A DNA stretch of 5,190 nucleotides, from positions 1 through 5,190 of the forward strand of contig NZ_LSJM01000208.1 of the NCBI RefSeq assembly GCF_001557215.1. The letters are read 5' to 3'. The notes beneath the pieces were generated by a model. That model saw only the letters and a program-made list of their open reading frames with translations, had not been told where the DNA came from and did no database searches. Of this stretch, positions 1 to 4,888 are shown one piece after another (the first letter of the stretch is position 1; the number at the start of each line of letters is the position of its first letter). Made by a program: the position numbers and the translations under genes. Source of the DNA: Sphingomonas sp. CCH9-E2 (GTDB lineage: Bacteria; Pseudomonadota; Alphaproteobacteria; Sphingomonadales; Sphingomonadaceae).

Positions 1-40
1 GCGTGGGGAAGGCGGCGGGGGCGAGGGGGGAGCGTTGCAT
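1..40 (-). CDS. N-terminal fragment of a gene running off the left edge, possibly argJ
   Basis: Reading leftward from an ATG at 40-38 gives 13 codons, MQRSPLAPAAFPT, and the frame is still open at the window edge. An AGAGGA ribosome binding site sits 7 bases before the ATG, which is the main support for a real start. The SPLAPAAFP stretch resembles, from memory, the N-terminus of sphingomonad ArgJ (glutamate N-acetyltransferase / ornithine acetyltransferase of arginine biosynthesis), which typically begins with such a Ser-Pro-Leu-Ala-Pro segment before a PxIxGV motif. That motif would lie outside the window, so the identity is a guess. The gene lies on the same strand as leuA, 110 bases downstream of its stop, and the two are separated by an inverted pair of GC-rich palindromes. 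It could be transcribed independently or by read-through. Confidence 0.45.
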   Translation of the reverse strand, partial: MQRSPLAPAAFPT

Positions 41-61
41 CTGTTGTTCCTCTATTCCTTT

Positions 62-145
62 CGTCGCCCCGGCGGAGGCCGGGGCCGCCCTGTGGTGCGG
101 GCTTCCCTGACTAACTTGGCGGCCCCGGCCTGCGCCGGGGCGACG
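62..145. repeat. Inverted pair of REP-like palindromic elements (BIME-like)
   Basis: Two 28-base arms, 62-89 and 118-145, are reverse complements of each other with a single mismatch (positions 75 and 132), separated by 28 bases. Each arm is itself a hairpin: GCCCCGGC at 66-73 pairs with GCCGGGGC at 78-85, and GCCCCGGC at 122-129 pairs with GCCGGGGC at 134-141, each with a 4-base loop. This nested symmetry is what REP elements arranged as a BIME show, and CCCCGGC-N4-GCCGGGG cores are, as I recall, dispersed in sphingomonad genomes. The pair begins 6 bases past the leuA stop, so in the leuA transcript it would form either two 8-bp stems or one long 27 of 28 bp stem. It probably acts as a 3' end, an mRNA stabiliser or a block to read-through into the left-hand gene. 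No U tract follows, so it is not a classical intrinsic terminator. Confidence 0.8.
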
Positions 146-150
146 GTAAC

Positions 151-1815
151 TCAGGCCAGCGCGCTCGCGGCGCTGAGGACGGCGCGGACGCTGGCGGTGG
201 CGACGTCTTCGTCGATGCCGACGCCCCAGATGGTCCGGCCGTCGGCGGTGCGGCATTCGACATAGGCGGCGGCCTGCGCGGTGGAGCCATGGCCGATCGC
301 ATGTTCGGCATAGTCGGCTATGTCGAGTTCGACGCCAAAGCCTTCGCGGATCGCGGCGACGACGCTGGAGATCAGGCCGTTGCCGCGCCCGCTGACCGAT
401 CTGGACACGCCGTCCACCTCGATCGCGCCGGCGAAGATGCGCTCCCCATTGGACGCGCGGGTTTCGTCATAGGCGCCGAGCGTGAAGCGCTGGGGCGTTT
501 CGAGGCGATAGGCGGTCTGGAAGGTCGCCCAGATGTCCTGCGCGTTGAGTTCGCGGCTGGTTTCGTCGGCCATGCGCTGAACATGGCGGCTGAAATCGGC
601 CTGGAGCCGCTTGGGTAGCTTCAGCCCCTTGTCCTGTTCCAGCACCCAGGCGACGCCGCCCTTGCCGCTTTGCGAATTGACGCGGATCACCGCTTCATAG
701 CTGCGGCCGAGATCGGCGGGGTCGATCGGGAGATAGGGGACTTCCCAGAGATCGTCGTTGCGCGCTTCCTGCGCGGCAAAGCCCTTTTTGATCGCGTCCT
801 GATGGCTGCCCGAAAAGGCGGTGAAGACGAGGTCGCCGGCATAGGGCGTGCGCGGATGGACCGGGATGTTGGTGCAATATTCGACCGTCTTCACCACTTC
901 GTCGATATCGTCGAAGGCGAGGCCGGGGTCGACGCCCTGCGTGTACATGTTCATCGCGACGGTCACGAGGTCGCAATTGCCGGTGCGCTCGCCATTGCCG
1001 AGCAGGCAGCCTTCGACGCGGTCGGCGCCCGCCATCAGGCCCAGCTCCGCCGCCGCGACACCGGTGCCGCGGTCGTTATGCGTGTGGAGCGAGATCACCA
1101 CGCTGTCGCGATTGGGGATGTGGCGGCAGAAATACTCGATCTGGTCGGCGTAGATGTTGGGCGTCGCCGCCTCGACCGTCGCGGGCAGGTTGAGGATCAG
1201 CGGGCGGTCGGGCGTGGGGCGCAGCACCTCCATCACGGCGGCGCACACCTCGACCGAGAAATCGAGTTCGGCGGTCGAGAAGGTCTCGGGCGAATATTGG
1301 AAATGCCAGTCGGTGTCGGGCTGGGCCGCCGCGCCATCGCGCAGCATTCGCGCGGCGTCGGTGGCGATCGCCTTCACCTGATCGCGCTCCATGCCGAACA
1401 CGATGCGCCGCCATGCCGGGCTGACCGCGTTATAGACATGGACGATCGCCTGCTTCGCGCCGCGCAGGCTTTCGAAGCTGGTTTCGATCAGGTCGCGGCG
1501 CGCCTGGGTCAGCACCTGGATCGTCACGTCTTGGGGGATGCGGCCGTCGCGGACGAGGCCGGAGATGAAGTCGAATTCGGTCGCACCCGCGCTGGGGAAG
1601 CCGACCTCGATCTCCTTGATCCCGACGCGACAGATCAGGTCGAAGAAGCGGGTCTTTTTCTCTGCATCCATCGGGTCGATCAGCGCCTGATTGCCGTCGC
1701 GCAGATCGGTCGAGAGCCAGCGCGGCGCGCGCGTGATCGTGCGGGAGGGCCATTGGCGATCGGGCAGATCGACCTGGGGGAAGGGGCGGTATTTGACGCT
1801 GGGATCGCGCAACAT
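151..1815 (-). CDS. leuA: 2-isopropylmalate synthase (long, type 2 LeuA)
   Basis: Catalyses the first committed step of leucine synthesis in the cytosol: 2-oxoisovalerate plus acetyl-CoA gives 2-isopropylmalate. The 554-residue protein has the HMGL-like TIM barrel at about 30-310. It carries the signature LRDGNQA at 38-44 (D40 a metal ligand), HTHND at 244-248 (H244 and H246 the other metal ligands) and GNGERTGN at 273-280. A linker containing SQSGKGG (381-387) leads to the C-terminal LeuA regulatory domain (about 425-554), where leucine feeds back in this family. The N-terminal KYRPFP and LPDRQWPSR segments and the length match the actinobacterial/proteobacterial long form, not the roughly 520-residue E. 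coli form. The ATG at 1815-1813 starts the protein at the family-typical [12 protein letters not shown] and has only a weak GAGAAG ribosome site (1825-1820). The gene appears intact and follows a leucine-rich leader peptide that probably attenuates it. Confidence 0.97.
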   Translation of the reverse strand: MLRDPSVKYRPFPQVDLPDRQWPSRTITRAPRWLSTDLRDGNQALIDPMDAEKKTRFFDLICRVGIKEIEVGFPSAGATEFDFISGLVRDGRIPQDVTIQVLTQARRDLIETSFESLRGAKQAIVHVYNAVSPAWRRIVFGMERDQVKAIATDAARMLRDGAAAQPDTDWHFQYSPETFSTAELDFSVEVCAAVMEVLRPTPDRPLILNLPATVEAATPNIYADQIEYFCRHIPNRDSVVISLHTHNDRGTGVAAAELGLMAGADRVEGCLLGNGERTGNCDLVTVAMNMYTQGVDPGLAFDDIDEVVKTVEYCTNIPVHPRTPYAGDLVFTAFSGSHQDAIKKGFAAQEARNDDLWEVPYLPIDPADLGRSYEAVIRVNSQSGKGGVAWVLEQDKGLKLPKRLQADFSRHVQRMADETSRELNAQDIWATFQTAYRLETPQRFTLGAYDETRASNGERIFAGAIEVDGVSRSVSGRGNGLISSVVAAIREGFGVELDIADYAEHAIGHGSTAQAAAYVECRTADGRTIWGVGIDEDVATASVRAVLSAASALA

Positions 1816-1859
1816 GGAACTTCTCGCTTCGAAACGGACGGTCGGGGAGGGTGTGCTCT

Positions 1860-1917
1860 GCCCTTAGGCCGTGTGCGCAGGCCGTACCCGCGCGAATCCA
1901 CGCCCTAAGGGCGGGTA
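1860..1917 (-). promoter_or_regulatory. Candidate leuA attenuator: competing RNA stems around the leader stop codon
   Basis: On the leuA transcript, GCCCTTAGG (1912-1904) is perfectly complementary to CCTAAGGGC (1868-1860). TACCCGC (1917-1911) is perfectly complementary to GCGGGTA (1891-1885). The two stems share bases 1911-1912 and interleave, so they would compete. The first arm of the 9-bp stem contains the UAG stop of the leader peptide (1907-1905), so a ribosome at the end of the leader would mask it. This is the arrangement expected of ribosome-controlled attenuation. I do not see a U tract after the distal arm, so whether the switch ends transcription intrinsically, works through Rho or acts on translation cannot be decided from sequence. 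Confidence 0.55.
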
Positions 1918-1952
1918 AGTCGAAGCGGGAGGAGGCTGCGGTCGTGCAACAT
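1905..1952 (-). CDS. Leucine-rich leader peptide of leuA (leuL-like)
   Basis: A 15-codon frame from ATG at 1952-1950 to TAG at 1907-1905 encodes MLHDRSLLPLRLTRP. Five of 15 residues are leucine (positions 2, 7, 8, 10, 12), clustered just before the stop, and none uses CTG; the codons are TTG, CTC, CTC, CTT and CTT. The frame ends 89 bases upstream of the leuA ATG, and its stop is embedded in a 9-bp inverted repeat. Leucine-rich leaders of this kind sense charged tRNA-Leu in enterobacterial leu operons, and ribosome-mediated attenuation is widespread in proteobacterial amino-acid operons. There is no clear Shine-Dalgarno sequence. A promoter-like element places the transcript start about five bases before the ATG, so the leader may be translated leaderlessly, as described for trpL in some alphaproteobacteria. 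A chance frame is the alternative, but composition and position argue against it. Confidence 0.7.
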   Translation of the reverse strand: MLHDRSLLPLRLTRP

Positions 1953-1963
1953 TGTGTGGGGCG

Positions 1964-1991
1964 CTTAGCCCGGACGCGCAACAAATGTCCA
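1964..1991 (-). promoter_or_regulatory. Candidate sigma-70-type promoter of leuA and its leader
   Basis: On the minus strand TGGACA (1991-1986, five of six bases of TTGACA) is followed after 16 bases by GCTAAG (1969-1964, three of six bases of TATAAT). Transcription would begin near 1957, only a few bases before the leader-peptide ATG at 1952. The -10 match is weak, as is usual in GC-rich alphaproteobacteria, so the support comes mostly from position. Confidence 0.4.
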
Positions 1992-2025
1992 GACTGTAAT
2001 GCCCCGGACGGCACTGGCCGGTCGA

Positions 2026-2031
2026 TATCAT
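2026..2031 (+). promoter_or_regulatory. Possible -10 element of the BLUF gene
   Basis: TATCAT matches TATAAT at five of six bases in the AT-richer stretch before the BLUF gene and would give a 5' UTR of roughly 45 bases. No recognisable -35 box lies 16-18 bases upstream, so either another sigma factor or an activator is used, or this match is chance. The 132 bases between the leuA leader and the BLUF start must hold the promoters of both divergent units. Confidence 0.22.
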
Positions 2032-2084
2032 TCTGTAAAGATTTGAGCGGCATAGCTTGGTTCGGGGGCTGAACAGGATGAAAA

Positions 2085-2480
2085 ATGCTTCAAATCATGT
2101 ACATCAGCAGCGCCGCCAACATCGCCCCGATCGATGTCGCGCAGATCCTGACCGTCTCCCGCCGGAACAATGAGCGCGATGGCGTTACGGGATTTCTCTA
2201 CGCCGATGGGCGGCGATTCCTGCAAGCGCTTGAGGGGCCCGTCGATGCGGTCGAGCGTGCGTTCGGGCGCATTGGAGCCGATCCGCGCCATCGCGCGGTC
2301 GTGACGCTGTCGCGGCGTGAGATCGCGGCGCGCGAGTTCGGCGATTGGGCGATGGCGCATCGCATGCCGGGTGGCGACACCGACGCGCTGATGGCGCAGA
2401 TCGCCGAGCGGCTCGAGGCCGCGTCGCCGAATGTCCGCGCTACCTTTGAAGGCTTTGCGAAGATCCGGCGCGCGGCCTGA
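2085..2480 (+). CDS. Short stand-alone BLUF-domain blue-light photoreceptor
   Basis: A 131-residue protein that is essentially one BLUF domain, the FAD-binding blue-light sensor fold. Compared with AppA, the photocycle residues are all present: Tyr6 (AppA Tyr21), Asn29 (Asn45) in SRRNNERDGVTG, Gln47 (Gln63) in FLQALEG, and Trp88 and Met90 (Trp104, Met106) in FGDWAM. The remaining 40 or so residues are the usual C-terminal helical cap, with no EAL, cyclase or DNA-binding output domain. Short BLUF proteins of this kind signal through protein partners that are not encoded nearby. The start follows AGGA (2075-2078) with 6-base spacing and places the conserved Tyr at residue 6, as in the family. 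It is divergent from leuA and its stop lies 4 bases from the yceI stop. The protein looks functional for flavin photochemistry; its target is unknown. Confidence 0.93.
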   Translation: MLQIMYISSAANIAPIDVAQILTVSRRNNERDGVTGFLYADGRRFLQALEGPVDAVERAFGRIGADPRHRAVVTLSRREIAAREFGDWAMAHRMPGGDTDALMAQIAERLEAASPNVRATFEGFAKIRRAA

Positions 2481-2484
2481 TCGG

Positions 2485-3117
2485 TTACTTCTGGAATGCG
2501 GCGGCGATGGTCAGTTCGACCTCGTCGCTGACCAAAGGCACGGCATAGCCGAGGCCGAAGTCGCTGCGCTTGATCTTCGCCTCGGCCTCGAACCCGACAT
2601 TTTCCTTGCCGCCCATCTGGGCCGGCGCCTTGCCCGCGCCGTAGAAGTCGACGTCGAGCGTCACCGGCTTGGTGACGCCGTTGAGGGTGAGGTTGCCCGC
2701 GACCTGCGCGGCCTCGCCGCTCGCATCGACGGTGACGCTGGTCGAGACGAAACGGGCATCCGCCGGGGCCGAGCCGAAGAAGTCGGGCCTGCCGCCATCC
2801 TTGCCGTCGCGCAGCAGGTGCGCGGTAAAGCCGGGAACGCCGGTCACCATTTTCGACACCGGGATGGTCACGTCGACCTTGGACGCGGCGGGGTTCTTGG
2901 GATCGAGCTGCATCGTGCCGGTGACCTGACCGAACAGGCCCCACAGCGGCGAGAAGCCGAAATGGTTGACCTCCCACTTCACCAACGTGTGGTTGGCGTC
3001 GACGGAGTAGCTGCCGCCGGTGATCGCGGCCTTGTCCTTCGACCCCGGCATCTGCTGGGCGACGATGGGGGTGGCGATGGCGGTCGCGGCGAGCAGGGTG
3101 GCGAGGACGATGCGCAT
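2485..3117 (-). CDS. YceI-family periplasmic (poly)isoprenoid-binding-type protein
   Basis: The 210-residue product begins with a Sec signal peptide (residues 1-20, hydrophobic core VLATLLAATAIATPIV, likely cut after A20). The mature part is a YceI lipocalin-like beta barrel. The N-terminal YceI hallmark is visible at 37-63 (YSVDANHTLVKWEVNHFGFS followed by GLFG). LTLNGVTKPVTLDVDF at 143-158 and the closing FEAEAKIKRSDFGLGY at 176-191 are also typical. Family members bind long-chain isoprenoids or other amphiphiles such as quinones in the periplasm; the ligand here is not known. The ATG at 3117-3115 has a GGAG ribosome site (3128-3125) at 7-base spacing. A strong hairpin lies directly upstream of that site. 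The gene follows the MDR oxidoreductase gene on the same strand after 101 bases and converges with the BLUF gene, leaving 4 bases between the stops. Confidence 0.94.
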   Translation of the reverse strand: MRIVLATLLAATAIATPIVAQQMPGSKDKAAITGGSYSVDANHTLVKWEVNHFGFSPLWGLFGQVTGTMQLDPKNPAASKVDVTIPVSKMVTGVPGFTAHLLRDGKDGGRPDFFGSAPADARFVSTSVTVDASGEAAQVAGNLTLNGVTKPVTLDVDFYGAGKAPAQMGGKENVGFEAEAKIKRSDFGLGYAVPLVSDEVELTIAAAFQK

Positions 3118-3130
3118 AGTGGATCTCCGG

Positions 3131-3157
3131 ATTGCGTGACGAGGGCGTCACGACAAT
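3131..3157 (-). promoter_or_regulatory. Hairpin or dyad operator in front of yceI
   Basis: CGTGACG (3135-3141) and CGTCACG (3146-3152) form a perfect 7-bp inverted repeat around AGGG. With A3153 bulged, ATTG (3131-3134) and CAAT (3154-3157) extend the stem to 11 bp. In the yceI direction the structure ends 2 bases before the GGAG ribosome site, so as RNA it could govern access to that site. As DNA it would overlap a transcription start predicted near 3146 and could be a repressor operator. The sequence alone does not distinguish the two. Confidence 0.6.
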
Positions 3158-3181
3158 GCGCGACGCCCCCGACTTGTTCAA
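3153..3181 (-). promoter_or_regulatory. Weak candidate promoter of yceI
   Basis: On the minus strand TTGAAC (3181-3176, four of six -35 bases) and CATTGT (3158-3153, three of six -10 bases) are 17 bases apart. A start near 3146 would fall in the dyad at 3131-3157. The match is modest; the correct spacing and location upstream of a ribosome site are the only further support. Confidence 0.28.
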
Positions 3182-3191
3182 ATCACGAAAT

Positions 3192-3209
3192 GGGAACGCA
3201 GGGTTTCCC
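3192..3209 (-). terminator. Possible weak terminator of the MDR gene
   Basis: Ten bases past the MDR stop the transcript can form GGGAA (3209-3205) paired with TTCCC (3196-3192) around an 8-base loop, followed by ATTTCGTGATTT. The stem is short and the T tract interrupted, so termination would be inefficient and read-through into yceI is plausible. Confidence 0.28.
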
Positions 3210-3218
3210 GGAGCGCGA

Positions 3219-4346
3219 TCAAAGCTGTGGCAGGATCAGATATTTTTCACCCGTCGCGCGGCGGTTATAGGCGGCGATGCAGCCAGGCTGGACCGCATCC
3301 TCCAGGCTGATGCGGTTGCTGTAGCTGCTGGCGAAGGTGGTGCGGATTTCGGCCGCGACCTTGGCGCGCATCCGCGTCACTTCCTCCATGCCCGCCTTGG
3401 CGAGGTAGGGGGTGAGCAGCCACCCGCCGACGCCCCAGATCATACCGAATCCCCGATTGAGCTCGGTCGGCGCGGTGCTGAGGCCGCCATAGATATAGAC
3501 CTGCTTCATCGTCGACGAGCCATAGGGGCCGTTCGCCGGATTGGTGCGGACGGCTGCGGCCTCCATCGCGGTCAGGATCTGGCCGGCGAGCTTGCCGCCG
3601 CCGATCGCGTCGAAGGCGAGGAAGGCCTGGGTCTCGGCAATCGCTTCGGTCAACTGGGCCATGAAGTCGGGCGCGCTGCTGTCGACCACATGGGTTGCGC
3701 CGAGGCCGCGCAGCAGCTGCGTCTGCGCGTCGCTGCGCACGATGTTCACGAGCGGAACGCCTTCGGACAAAGTGAGCTTGACCAGCATCTGGCCGAGGTT
3801 CGATGCGGCTGCGGTGTGGACGAGGCCCTTGTAGCCCTCACGCCGCATCGTGCCGACCATGCCGAGTGCGGTCATCGGGTTGACGAAGGACGAGGCGGCT
3901 TCCTCGGCGGCGATCCCGTCGGGGAAGACGAGGCAGTCGCGCGCGCGGAGCAGGCGATATTGCGTGTAGAATCCGCCGCCGGCTGCAGCGACGGTCTTGC
4001 CGATCAGCGCCTGTGCGGCGGGATCGTCGCCGGCTGCGACGACCGTACCGGCACCTTCATTGCCGATCGGCAGCGGCTTGCCCGCGCGCACCGCGACATG
4101 GCGGCGCAGCGCCTCGGGAATCTCCGCACGCGCACCATAGCCGAGCGCGGTGAAGGCGTTGGAATCGGCGACGCTGAGCATCACTGCAAGGTCCGAGGGG
4201 TTGATCGGCGTCGCCTCGACCCGGATCAGAACTTCGTCCCCGGTCGGCTGCGGGACCGGTACGTCGCGCAGGGTGAGTTCGAGGCCGCCGTCATCGGTGA
4301 CGGTCGAGAACATCTGCTTGGCCTGCGCCGGGATCGTGTCGCTCAT
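3219..4346 (-). CDS. Zinc-free MDR-superfamily oxidoreductase (quinone reductase / enoyl reductase-like)
   Basis: A 375-residue medium-chain dehydrogenase/reductase. The GroES-like N-terminal domain (about 13-150) shows the INPSD motif at 48-52 and GNEGAGTVV at 95-103. The nucleotide-binding Rossmann domain (about 150-330) shows HTAAASNLGQM at 177-187 in place of the usual glycine loop, then the ATHVVDSS segment at 217-224. The Cys and His zinc ligands of alcohol dehydrogenases are missing: NEGAG replaces GHE and no structural four-cysteine lobe exists. It therefore belongs with the NAD(P)H-dependent quinone oxidoreductase and trans-2-enoyl reductase-like members, and its substrate is unknown. 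The start at 4346-4344 is chosen because AAGGAGG lies immediately upstream; the frame continues to an ATG at 4448, but those 34 residues do not look like family sequence. It is divergent from the thioesterase gene (131 bases apart) and precedes yceI. Confidence 0.9.
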   Translation of the reverse strand: MSDTIPAQAKQMFSTVTDDGGLELTLRDVPVPQPTGDEVLIRVEATPINPSDLAVMLSVADSNAFTALGYGARAEIPEALRRHVAVRAGKPLPIGNEGAGTVVAAGDDPAAQALIGKTVAAAGGGFYTQYRLLRARDCLVFPDGIAAEEAASSFVNPMTALGMVGTMRREGYKGLVHTAAASNLGQMLVKLTLSEGVPLVNIVRSDAQTQLLRGLGATHVVDSSAPDFMAQLTEAIAETQAFLAFDAIGGGKLAGQILTAMEAAAVRTNPANGPYGSSTMKQVYIYGGLSTAPTELNRGFGMIWGVGGWLLTPYLAKAGMEEVTRMRAKVAAEIRTTFASSYSNRISLEDAVQPGCIAAYNRRATGEKYLILPQL

Positions 4347-4349
4347 GGC

Positions 4350-4357
4350 ATCCTCCT
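4350..4357 (-). promoter_or_regulatory. Strong ribosome binding site deciding the MDR start
   Basis: AAGGAGGA on the minus strand is one of the best anti-Shine-Dalgarno matches in the window and lies a few bases before the ATG at 4346-4344. It fixes that ATG, not the in-frame ATG at 4448, as the translation start. Confidence 0.85.
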
Positions 4358-4369
4358 TATGGTCTTTGA

Positions 4370-4404
4370 CACGGGCATACCGTGAATTCGAAAGCGGGAT
4401 CAAT
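4370..4404 (-). promoter_or_regulatory. Weak candidate promoter and small dyad upstream of the MDR gene
   Basis: On the minus strand TTGATC (four of six -35 bases) is followed after 18 bases by TATGCC (three of six -10 bases). The -10 region overlaps a 5-bp dyad, CACGG-N5-CCGTG at 4370-4384, about 24 bases before the MDR start, where a regulator could bind. Both signals are short and may be chance. Confidence 0.25.
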
Positions 4405-4477
4405 GGGTCGAGAGAAATCGTTGTGAGCGGGATCGTGCCCCCTCGCATTCGGGCGCAGCTTACGTTAAGGTGAACCT

Positions 4478-4888
4478 ATGACCCGTGCAGCCACCCCGTT
4501 CGAAGTCCCGATCCCCGTCGATCCTGCGGACATCGATTTCATGGGACACGTCAATAACGCCAGCTATCTCAAATGGGTGCAGGAAGCGGTGCTGACGCAC
4601 TGGCAGAAGCTGGCGCCCGCCGAGGAGGTGGCGAAGCATCTGTGGGTCGCGCTGAAGCACGAGATTACCTATCGCAAGCCCGCCTTCCTGAACGACGAGG
4701 TGGTCGCGACGGTGCTGCTGGAAAAGGTGCAGGGCGTCAGCGCATTCTACGAAACGATCATCCGCCGGGGCGATGTGGTGCTGGCCGAGGTCAAGTCACG
4801 CTGGTGCTGCGTGGACGCAACGACGCTGCGCCCGGCGCGGATCGCCGAGCATATCGTCGAGCATTTCTTCGGGAAGCGCGAAGGTTAG
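4478..4888 (+). CDS. Hot-dog-fold acyl-CoA thioesterase (4HBT / YbgC-FadM-like)
   Basis: The 136-residue protein is a single hot-dog domain that should hydrolyse acyl-CoA (or acyl-ACP) thioesters in the cytosol, probably as a homotetramer like its relatives. The family signature is clear: VDPADIDFMGHVNNASYLKW at 14-33, with Asp20 in the position of the catalytic acid, the GHVNN turn at 23-27, and the long helix following it. ITYRKPAFLNDEV (63-75) and the strand VVLAEVKSRWCCVD (100-113) fit the central sheet. Length agrees with the YbgC/FadM group. A good AAGGTGA ribosome site (4467-4473) precedes the ATG. The gene is divergent from the MDR gene, and its stop overlaps the stop of the neighbouring methyltransferase gene by 4 bases. 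The acyl chain it prefers cannot be read from the sequence. Confidence 0.92.
   Translation: MTRAATPFEVPIPVDPADIDFMGHVNNASYLKWVQEAVLTHWQKLAPAEEVAKHLWVALKHEITYRKPAFLNDEVVATVLLEKVQGVSAFYETIIRRGDVVLAEVKSRWCCVDATTLRPARIAEHIVEHFFGKREG
4885..4888. other. 4-base overlap of convergent stop codons
   Basis: TTAG carries TAG for the thioesterase on the plus strand (4886-4888) and TAA for the methyltransferase on the minus strand (4887-4885). There is no room for a terminator between the genes, so each transcript must run into the other gene and yield complementary 3' ends. Confidence 0.9.

Noticed and set aside
670..1908. 412-codon open frame on the plus strand, antisense to leuA
   Set aside because: It mirrors the intact leuA gene; GC-rich third positions remove stops from the opposite strand. 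The product is Arg/Asp/Val-rich and low in recognisable motifs, and no ribosome site is seen.
1927..1935. GGGAGGAGG on the plus strand, a strong ribosome-site look-alike
   Set aside because: It is the reverse complement of the leader peptide's CTC CTC leucine codons, and no convincing plus-strand coding frame follows.
2198..3181. 327-codon minus-strand open frame spanning yceI and the BLUF gene in another frame
   Set aside because: It overlaps two recognisable proteins out of frame, and its product is compositionally Arg/Pro-rich without domain motifs.
2431..3270. 279-codon plus-strand frame antisense to yceI
   Set aside because: Shadow of yceI; no homology features and no ribosome site.
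3132..4385. 417-codon open frame on the plus strand, antisense to the MDR gene
   Set aside because: Same codon-bias shadow effect; the opposite strand encodes a clear MDR enzyme with a strong ribosome site.
4417..4434. TTGTGAGCGG resembling one half of the lac operator
   Set aside because: Only one half matches, the second half-site is missing, and no LacI-type gene is nearby; probably chance.
4347..4448. N-terminal extension of the MDR protein to the ATG at 4448
   Set aside because: AAGGAGG lies just before the internal ATG at 4346, and the additional 34 residues do not resemble MDR sequence and would cover the intergenic promoter region.
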